Assembly: GCA_963565915.1 (NCBI GenBank) | Contig: OY751491.1 | Location: 4,836,001 to 4,900,000 of the forward strand | DNA from: Entoloma clypeatum | Taxonomy: Eukaryota > Basidiomycota > Agaricomycetes > Agaricales > Entolomataceae | Direction of reading: 5' to 3' | DNA length: 64,000 nt | Shown here: piece after piece, positions 55,247 through 64,000 of the stretch | Position numbering within the stretch: position 1 is the stretch's first letter | Layout of the letters: each line of letters begins with the position of its first letter | Program-made: the position numbers and the translations under genes | Notes under the pieces: model-generated | Told to the model about the DNA's origin: nothing | Database searches by the model: none | What the model saw: only the letters and a program-made list of their open reading frames with translations

Positions 55247-58101
55247 TGAAACGGGGGAATCATCGAGCAGGCTTCGCGGATTGACGTTTTGGTTCTTTAT
55301 CTTTATAAACTTTTTTTTTTGGTGTGTCACTGTGTGGTTTTTTTTTGTGAAAACTTACGTAAAAGTAATGATTAGGTTAGTGTGATTCCTTTCCCACGCA
55401 CGGCTGCCTCGGTTTTGACGATAGCTCTACGTCATGCAAGGGACTCCTTGGGGTCTTGACAACCGCGATGTGAGAAGATCTTCTCAGAAATGCTCTTTCG
55501 ATGACCGTACTTTGCGTATTCGAACCTCCTATTCAACCGGAGCGCTCAGGCCTTCAAATACGTCTGAGACTTTCGAACCCTACATCGCGCTTTATTTCCT
55601 TTGGGCGCCCATTTTTCGACATCTGGCATTCCGGGTCATTTCCGGATCGCCGCCGCTGCTGGGCAGAATTTTCTACCCGCTCGAACTGAGGACCTTCCGT
55701 CGTTGTTGCTTGGGTCTCGCGACGCCCCGTCCACTCTTTCAGGTGCTTGTTTGGAACTAGCCAATGGTCTACCCGGGAAAACATTCCTTCTTGACGAGCG
55801 TGTCATAACAGTCAGGGAGCAAGCTTCAGAGTCTTGGAGTCGAGATGATTTTCATTCGTTGTTACTCTGGCCCGTGCTCTGGAGATCTGCACCCTAGTCT
55901 GCGTCTCCTTTAGTTTCAACTGCGTCGAGGTGGTCGAGGTATTTTTTGGCTTGGCTTGGCTTGGTTGATCTCTCCGCTTTGTAACTGTTAAGCCTGATCG
56001 CGACGTCCTCTTGATCGTGCCGCCCCCCTCCCCGATATTATGACTTACTTGAGCGCTATTCATTACCCCGCGTCACCGGTTCTTGTGGTCCACGTCTTAT
56101 CTCGATAATCCCCGCTCCTTTGACCCTTATGCAGTACGAGCTCCCCGAGTCGGCTTTCCCGTCCCCTCCCATGCGGCCGTCCCCCCCTCATGTGGCGAAG
56201 AGGTATGTCATATTATAGACTAACATGCACCGACCAAAAGAACTCATTCATCTATTGATTGGATGACTTTCCCGTAACGTCTAGAATCCTAGATCATTTC
56301 CTAAATCTCTTAGGCGCTCGTGCCTGCCAAATCAGTCACAAATCAGTCACCAATTCCACTGCATTTGGCTCGGCTATGCTCCCATCAAGGGTTTTTGAAT
56401 GGTTCAGAATTCATTTCTAGGTCTCTAAACGTTACGGAAAGTCATCCATTCAGAATTTCAAACGACAGGCCACTAGGTAGCTAGGTAAGCCACATCACGT
56501 CAATACTCATGCGTTCGGGCCGCGACAACGTGGTTGGACGGTCACAGGTAGCCATTTACATGCTTCTCCCTGAACTTCAGACGTTCCACTGGGCGTTCCA
56601 CGACCCTGGTGTGATGAGGTATGTATAAGAAAGACTGGTTCCAGCAGAATGAGACTGACCGAACATCCCCGATACGCTCTCTTTATGATCATCACCCTCT
56701 GTGCTATGATACAAGCCCCCTCCCCCCCTCGTGCCGGCCCCGAGTCGCCAGCGCTTCTGGTAGTCTGACTGTATTCTAATGGCACCGAAATGAAAACTCA
56801 GAGTTAGGAATTTTGTGTATGTGTCAGCTTTTGACGATTGTGGGTGGATGGGTCTTTTTTTTTTCCATTGTAATTTGTAGGCAACCGGAAAATCCGCGCT
56901 TGGGTACGGGGCTGTGATTCTGGGTTCGCGAATCGCAATCGCTTCTCGCGTGGGCTGTACACCCCCTCAGGAGTGACCCACGAAATCTTTGCCAGCGTTT
57001 GAGATCGTTGTAGGTGATGCTCCAAGTTCAAGGCTCGTGACTCCGTCGCTTTTTGTTTTTTTTTTTTTTTGGTTTAGGTACGGACATCTTCACCTTTCAC
57101 GCCGTCGTTAGAATTCATTTACCCGAGGTAAGTATTTATTACATAGTTCCTGGTAGCAAACGCATGTCTTTTGGGCTTCTATCGGCGGGAACGACTTAAC
57201 GCCCCGACGGCTAGGTGAAGCCAGAATTCAATAGGCAGGGGGGGGATTGCCCCGTCTGTATGCTTTCCCCATTCCGATTGTCCCTGATCTATGCAATTTC
57301 CTCGAGGTCAGCGCGTTTCTCACCAGGCGGAGATAAGTACATATGTGCGTGCCAGATGTCCGTCAACCCTTTGACCTTTTACTCGGTGCTTCTGCCATTG
57401 ATCGTCGCTACAGTATCAACTGCGCAGGAAGGGGGCTCAAATCTGGCCCCCCTCCCTTTCGAACTCAGCGAACGTCGATGACATTGAGACTTGCTTCCGG
57501 ATTACTTGCCAGTTGAGAGAGCGGGTCCGTCGTGCTGCTTCTGTCACTCGAGTCCGCTGTGGCCACGAGGGACCGTGTCAGTCACGTCCGAGTCGGAGAC
57601 GACGATCCCACCTGCTTTTTTGAAAACGTTGCGGCAGCGAGGAACGCTGGCTCACTCAGTGCTGCATAGCGCTTCTCGCCGTCCTTTGGGGGTTTCCCGC
57701 GACGAAAGCGCACCATTGTATGTATATACATAGCAGGATCCCACCATTTCCATGGACCGTGGACCGTGAAAGGTGGGGCTTTGAATCGTGAATAGAATGG
57801 CTGCCGCCTCCTGATTCCTGAAGAGATAACAGATATGCCATATGTGTGTATTTACTTCAGTTATCACATGAAATATTTGTATTGCATGTATCTCCGGATC
57901 GTGAGAGGCAACTTCGTCTATTCCAATTGGATTCTTTGATGTTTTTTTCTTCTTTGCCGCTCTGTGTGATAATGCTGGTCCAATACAGAGTAAAGTCTTA
58001 TCGCTTTGAAGGTTTTGTGATCAGGAGCGTCACTATCATGTCTGCGTGACGCCTCGCGACCGTGACAACCCTTTTTTTCTTGTTCTTCTCACCACGACAG
58101 C
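55247..58101. other. Intergenic stretch before TOF1
   Basis: No gene is supported. Frames at 55,434-55,900 and 57,215-57,733 lack family motifs and introns. An inverted repeat has arms at 56,257-56,294 and 56,416-56,452 (GGATGACTTTCC-GTAACG core). Poly-T/poly-G runs are common. The divergent promoters of the ZZZ3-like gene and TOF1 should lie at its two ends. Confidence 0.5.
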
Positions 58102-61100
58102 ATGGTCGATCGGGAAGTCATAGAGCTCACCTCGGGCGAGTCCGACACCGAACCCGTCATCGACAGACGCGCCATCTTTGAGCCCGTCATCCGCCGAGTC
58201 GTCCACGCACTCGGCGGTCATGAACCCGATGTTGGCTACCGCATGGGTGACGAGGTGAACGGGTGCCTGAAGGATCTGAAGAAGCTGTGGCGGAAGGACG
58301 ACACCGACGACGAACGCACCATCGCCCGCATCTTCTGGGAGACCCGTGTCCTCCCGAACGATCTCGTCCCGATTCTCCTGGCGACGGCGGGGAAGGGGCT
58401 CGTGGAGGACAAGCGTGCGATTGGGTGTGCGGATCTCATGACGGCGATGACGTGGCCGATTGATATGGCGGAGGAGCTGAAGGAACTGGACGAGGAGCTT
58501 GACAAGGGGACGGACTACACGCAGCTGATCCAGAGCCACCTGCACTACAAGGCGGCGTTGCTGAAACCGGGGGCAATGCAGGCGTTGTTTGGGATCATGT
58601 TAGCTCAGCTGTCAAAGCCACCCAAGGATCGGCAGGAGCGAGACGGGCAGGTCGTCAACGTGGTCCTGCACCTGATTCGAAACCTCGCGTTCATCAAGGA
58701 TCTACCCTTCAACACGCACCTGAGCTCTGATCAGGCCGAGTTCTCGTCTCTCCAGACTAAGCTCGTTCGGGCTCTGTCAGAGACTCACACGCTGCAGCTG
58801 CTTCTAACTATCGCTGGAAACGCCGACAATGACCCTTTGCTCAACGGTTGGAATACCTTGGTTCTCGAAATCCTGTACCTTCTATTTCGGGGAGTGAAAC
58901 CGTCAGGCCTGGCGGTGGATCAAACAAGGGTACGCCGAGTCTTGTATTCACCGTCTTGTTCATCAGAATCTCATGCCCAAAAATAGCAACCCACCGAGAC
59001 GCTGCATCGTCTTCTCGCAGCAGAAGAGCGTACACGAAAAGAGCTTTCCCGAAAGGCTAGCTCACGCCACTCACGCTTCGGGACGACTATTGCTGTCAAG
59101 CTGAACCGAAACAAGAAATCACCACGCGAGCCCGATATCGGAGAGGGTGTGACCCCGGATTCCGACCCTGCCGCTTCAAGAGCTTTCGTTCTGCATCGCC
59201 AACAAGCCATCAATCGTGAGGCAGGGAGCATCATGGACATCACGAAGCGTCAGACGGCGAAGAAGGGTACCAAGCTGGACGAGCTCACACGTGAGGATAA
59301 TCTTTCCGTCGAAGCTAGGACTATTATGCAGAACTTTGCTATCGAGTTTGTCGGGGCGTGTTTTAATTGTAAGTTTTTCTCCCGATCCTCGCCTCTCTGA
59401 GCGTCCACAATCAGTCTGACAGGTTCTTTTGGAAGCTTTCCTTGCTGCGATCCTCAAGGACATTCGATCGGAGAGAGCGAAGATCACCGAGAAAGATAAT
59501 CTCCGCCTGTTATTTGTGACAAAATGGTTCCTTGAATTCTTCCTTTCTATACAGGGAAAAGACGGGGGAAACGGGAACGAAGGTCGTTGGGGATTTGGGG
59601 TGATTGCCGAGGTCACCGAGCGTGTGTGGATTGTCTGGGTGTTGAAGCGGATGCGGGAGGCCGTTGAGGAAAAGGTAACTACATCCCTCTCTCTCTCTCT
59701 CTCTTGTCCGACCTCACGGCAAACGTGCTCATTTCATACACTTTTCAGCCAAAGCAATGGACAGAGCTTCAGACTGGGATCGAGTGCCTGACACAATTGC
59801 TCCTCCTCATCGACGCCATGTCCTCCGCCGAGATCACGGACCCCGCCTTGAGAGAGGCCGCGGATATTTTACAGCAGCAGATCATCTACAATGGCGAAGT
59901 GCTTGATATCGCGTTCGAGAGCCTTCGATCGTACAAGCCAGGGACGCAGTCCCTTGCGTACCTTGATTCAAGTGTGTACCTCGCTTATGCCTTGATGAGG
60001 ATGCTTGAGAGGTGGGGCAAGTCGAAAGGAGGAGATATGTATGTAAGGAAGAGGAAGAAAGCTAAGAAAAGGAAAAATGTGAAAGGTTCAGTCCGCTCGC
60101 TTGTTCGGTTTCTAAACCGCGTGCGGGGGTGTGCTAACGGCAATGACACAGGTGCCGGCGAAGGCGAGGAGATACCCGATGTTGAAGAAGAAGTGGAGGA
60201 AGAGGAGATGATTCATGAGACGATGTTCACGTTCGAAGCTTTTGAAATGGTAGAGTCTCCCCTCTCGTCCCCTCTCATTCTATCTAATGTCTGATGTTCG
60301 TTTACAGAAATTCGCACATGCTGATATAGCACATACGCTCTTGACATATTTGGCGCGTTACAAGGAATTCACATCATCCGAATCTATGCGTCGTGTAGTC
60401 AGCTTGCTGCATCGACAAGCTGTCAGGGCCAAAGCGGAAGGTCTTTTCTTCAAGGTTGGTTGTCTTTGTACCTTTCTCGATATGGTGGCGTTGGACTTTG
60501 CTCAAGCTCGCTTCCTTTCCCCATTCTGTCTGGTCCTTTGTTCCATTTACGTAGGTCTCAACGTTGGATCTCTTCAAGAGGATCATGGCCGATCAGAAGT
60601 TATTCCCGAGGGAACAGCCATACAAGGACTTGGTAAACCTCGTCACATTCATTTTACGCCAGTTCTTCAAGGCTCTTGCTGAGGAGCCGTTCTTGGCGAT
60701 TGAGGTGAGTCGTTGGTGGCATTTTTTCTTTCGGGTTCTGTTTCATCTTGATTCTTTTTCTTGGTAGGCGTTTTACCCGAAAAATAGGGGACATTGGAAA
60801 CAGTTCTCAAGCTGGGAACCAGAAGCGAAGAGTAAGAAGGAGAAGAAGACCGTGGAGGATACGAGGTTCCCACAGGAAGTTGAAGTAAAGAAAGGGTATT
60901 CTTGGAGCGACCAATTGGGGATTGCGATTGCGGCTCTCGTAGAAGCTGATCTAACAGGACTTGTAACTTGGACGAAAGACGTACGGCCGTTGTCTTAGTT
61001 GTTTGATGATTGTTGACCCCTCTAACTTGGTCTAGATCTTGACTGTGGTCATCAAAAAGCGGCAAAGAATCATTGAAGACACTGATTCTAAGAATGGTAT

Positions 61101-62213
61101 AGAGGTGTCCGACGACGACGACAACGATGACCTTGAAGCTGCGACTGCACGTCGGCTCAATAAACCATCTAGTGAAGCCATAGCACAGTTCACAGACTAT
61201 CGTAGGTCGTCCGGTTTCACCTCGACGCGCCATGATTGACACTCAGTTGTCCTCCAGTAATACCTTACCTCAGCGATGAACAGGCAGATGCAGCAACAAA
61301 GAACCCCCAGCTCAAGCTTCTGTTTCGCTTGGCCAAATTCTTCATCTTGGACGAAGGCGAGTTTCATGCCTACTCCCACCGCCAATTGTCTGACGCTTTC
61401 ACCCCTGGAATAGATGCCGATGAGCCAGAATGGTACGTTCCGGCTGGCATTGGCCCATCAGACCTTCAAAGCACCCTGGCCGTGATCAACCAATTTCTTG
61501 AAACGCCTATCAATCTCGACGGTAAAAAGGCTTCACAGCTGTTGAGCAAGAAACGTCGGCGAAGACGTCGAGTCCCCTCCCCTTCACCCTCTTCTGACGA
61601 CGAAGTCGTTGTTGTCAATGACGATGAGCCTAAAATGAAGAAGAAAGAGAAGAAGAAGAAAGAAGCTACGCAGTATAAGTCGGCGCAGTTCATTGAAGAC
61701 AGCGACGAAGAATACGGGAATATGGACGCATTTCTGGAAAAGGAGAAAGCCATGCGAGAGAGGTTGAATGCGGCGGCCGCCGCAGCAGATGGCGGGCGTA
61801 TCGCGTCGATGAAACCTACGGGCACGAAGAAGCGTCGCAGAAAAGGGAAGAAAGACTCTGTCAGGAGCAAAAAGCAGAAGGGCGACCGGGAGGGCAACGC
61901 TCCGAACCATGAAGCAATAGACGAGGGAGCAGCGAGCTCCACTCCTAATACCGAGAGCGACTATGACGGTGGAGGTGTTGGACCAGGTTTGAATGCACCC
62001 TCCGTACCCCGACCCCAACCCAGGCCCCTCGCTAAACGGCCCCCTCCCGCCGACCGCCTTCCTTCAACGCTGCGGTCTGGTTCGCCTCCAAGCAATGATG
62101 ACGTGGAGGATGGTGACAGGCGATCACCTGCCGTCAATGGAACCCAGATGGCTGTGCAGCCCAGCGCCAAGAGGAACCGCATACGCTTGGTAATCTCGGA
62201 CGAGGATGACTGA
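58102..62213 (+). CDS. TOF1: Timeless/Tof1 replication-fork protection factor
   Basis: Exons by eye: 58102-58929, 58987-about 59349/59368, about 59422-59674, 59749-60085, 60152-60249, 60308-60454, 60555-60704, 60768-60980, 61036-61201, 61258-62213; roughly 1,180 aa. Timeless N-terminal domain: DLKKLWRKDDTDDERTIARI, LVPILLATAGKGL, LEILYLLFRGVKP, then ELSRKASSRHSRFGTTIAV, DNLRLLFVTKWFLEFFL, MFTFEAFEMKFAHADIAHTL and TLDLFKRIMADQ. The tail is basic/acidic and low complexity with nuclear-localisation-like KKRRRKGKK. In other fungi Tof1/Swi1 with Csm3/Swi3 travels with the replisome and mediates pausing and checkpoint signalling. The exon 2-3 junction is not resolved. The other junctions are in phase. 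Confidence 0.92.
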
Positions 62214-64000
62214 ATGTCCTCAACTTCCGTATGCATTTGCTCCTCTCCATTTCTATGATACTTTCGATCTAGTACTGACTGACGTCTTGCATGCTACAGC
62301 TGCTCTTACTTTGTTTGCTTTGTAAGCACTTTTACCACATTCGTCTGGATGAGGTCCTTCATACGGTGACATGGCCCTTTTCCAGAAATCGGAGCTTCTT
62401 TTTTTCCCTTGTATGACAGTTGATCATTGTTCAATTGGCGACAGACAAATATATCCCTTCACAATTGCTTCCGTGATTTCCCTTGTTGACGCGAATCTGT
62501 CACCGAGAGAAGCTGCCAGGCGGCCTTGACTGGGATAATGAATCATCTCACCACATGACTGTTCTCATGACTCAAACCAATACAGTTGTCTGGGTTGGAT
62601 GCTCTTGATATAGGCAAGTTTATTAATACAATGGTTGCGGTCGTTTTTCCCGATTCAGCTGTGACTGAGGGATAATATCTATACTTTCGAAGGAGTAAGT
62701 TCCTCCCTTCTGATCTTTTCTGAGCCGCTGAATGTCTTCACCTCAGGCCCACCGTCCCTAAACATGCTGAGGTCATGAATTCACAAGCCCTCTAGACCCT
62801 TGATCTTGATGAATTTACCGCATCAAATCTTGGTTGTCTCCGGCGTGTTGAAAGGCTGGCAAAATGCCTACCAGGGTCCGCATTTTACGTTGTTCACTTA
62901 TGTACGATTTACGCGCCCCCAGGTCTCTATGCTCGAGCGGGTAGGGGAGAGTACAATGATGCAGAAGGTGAACATCTTTCTTCCATTGTTGGAGTCGCGG
63001 AGTTCTTTCCTGCACATATTTGTCTGGAACTATGGGTCATCTATTCCCGAGTCGCCGAGTCGCAGGAATAATAAAATCTCTTTACTGTTTAGGGCTTGCG
63101 TTATCGCGGTTTGCAGCAAACGGGAAATAGGAATGACGGTCCCCGTCAAAGCGGTTGCTACTGCTCGTAATCTGTTTCCCGTCTTGTTCTGCCTTCGATC
63201 TCCGATCCTCGGACTCAAATCGGACGATCTTCAACTTACACTGATATCGTTCCATGGGTAATCAGGGAGTAATTTCTTCAATTCCACACCTAGGCGGCGA
63301 ATGAAGAAAAAAAAGCTTACTGTTTACATGTAGGACTGTGATAGGACGAAGATGCAATTTTCTAGGCGAACTCCCAACCGACAGAAGCCATCATCCTGGG
63401 GATGACTGGGTCATGAAATAGAACTGCGTAACCTCCATCTCGGGAAGCTCCTGCGACTAAACCCCGACATTATACATGAGCATATCGACTTTCCATGCAA
63501 TCGAACCCTTGTGCATGTGTGTAACAAACGGACACATGCAAGCGAGTACCTTTGTCATCGTGGTTTTGGATTCCGACAATCGGGTCGCCCAGCAGGGAGC
63601 ACAGAGCAGACGCTGTTGCAAAGCGAAGCGTATCTGCGGTCTCACAGGATGTGAGTTTTTCCGTTTATTAATTCATCAAAACAGAAGCGGGAGTTGAATA
63701 CTTGCACACGTTCTGGCTGATTTGCATGGGAAATTAATTTCACAGCCCATAGTCGGCTAACTTGGAATCACACCACCAACACTCCAGTGGAGTGAATAGA
63801 CTCAATGCCACCACTTTTCAGATTCGTTGGGTATTGAACATTGACTCCTGAGGTGGTGTGTGAATATGGTCGCTGAGTGAGAAATCTGTATTTTTTTACA
63901 GAGCAAAACTGGCACTGGCAGAAGTAGTCTGCGAAAAGTCGAAGTGATCGCCGATCAGAAGAAGCAGGCACGGCAAATTCAGGCAACGGCCGCAATGCCG
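62214..64000. other. Stretch downstream of TOF1
   Basis: No recognisable gene. The longest frame (62,800-63,261) lacks an ATG at its start and has no family motif. A TOF1 3' untranslated region is expected at the beginning. Confidence 0.45.

Noticed and set aside
55434..55897. Overlapping frames of about 100 codons between the ZZZ3-like gene and TOF1
   Set aside because: No conserved motif, no plausible splice structure and comparable frames on the other strand.
62800..63261. 153-codon frame downstream of TOF1
   Set aside because: It starts without ATG, shows no motif and is interrupted by opposite-strand frames of similar length. No support for a gene.

Overview
The window looks like a repeat-rich segment of a filamentous basidiomycete genome, most likely an Agaricomycete. 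The evidence is genes with many 50-70 bp GT-AG introns, chromodomain Ty3/gypsy elements, a DIRS/Ngaro-type tyrosine-recombinase element and a family of reverse transcriptases common in mushrooms. No rRNA, tRNA, CRISPR array or bacterial-type operon was seen.

Layout. Positions 1-11,755 hold decayed fragments: a gypsy gag-like polyprotein running off the left edge, an inverted/tandem array of about 300 bp units, a reverse-transcriptase fragment, a 20-bp minisatellite, a copia-family fragment split by a 500-bp hAT-type MITE, a protease fragment, and the 5' end of a copia element (D). Positions 11,755-31,300 are a nest. Gypsy C (minus strand) was hit in its integrase by gypsy A (minus) and in its gag by gypsy B (plus). 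B carries a solo LTR (E) in its own integrase. A second block inside C holds a 5'-truncated LINE with a poly(A) tail. A and B belong to one family that appears to self-prime reverse transcription like fission-yeast Tf1.

Positions 33,500-52,233 carry an old segmental duplication, with copy 1 at about 33.7-36.1 kb and copy 2 at about 49.8-51.2 kb. The 3' end of a PBDC1 gene was copied, and a DIRS/Ngaro-like element (36,099-48,373) sits inside that copy. The element encodes an intron-containing gag, RT-RNase H and a tyrosine recombinase, bounded by split direct repeats. Its recombinase gene is cut by a recent 6.3-kb copia-type element (G) with perfect boundaries. G has an intact gag but no recognisable pol. 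It also carries at least 19 copies of a short bulged hairpin, all in the same orientation, all outside gag, with compensatory base changes. I regard this hairpin array as the most novel signal in the window.

Positions 51,102-62,213 are the conserved host genes: PBDC1/YPL225W-like (minus, nine exons including three microexons of 11, 14 and 15 nt), an extended short-chain dehydrogenase (minus, six exons), a ZZZ3-like SANT/Myb protein (minus, four exons) and TOF1/Timeless, a replication-fork protection factor (plus, about ten exons). Most LTR-pair differences, and several premature stops, are CpG to TpG/CpA changes. This fits cytosine methylation of repeats followed by deamination.
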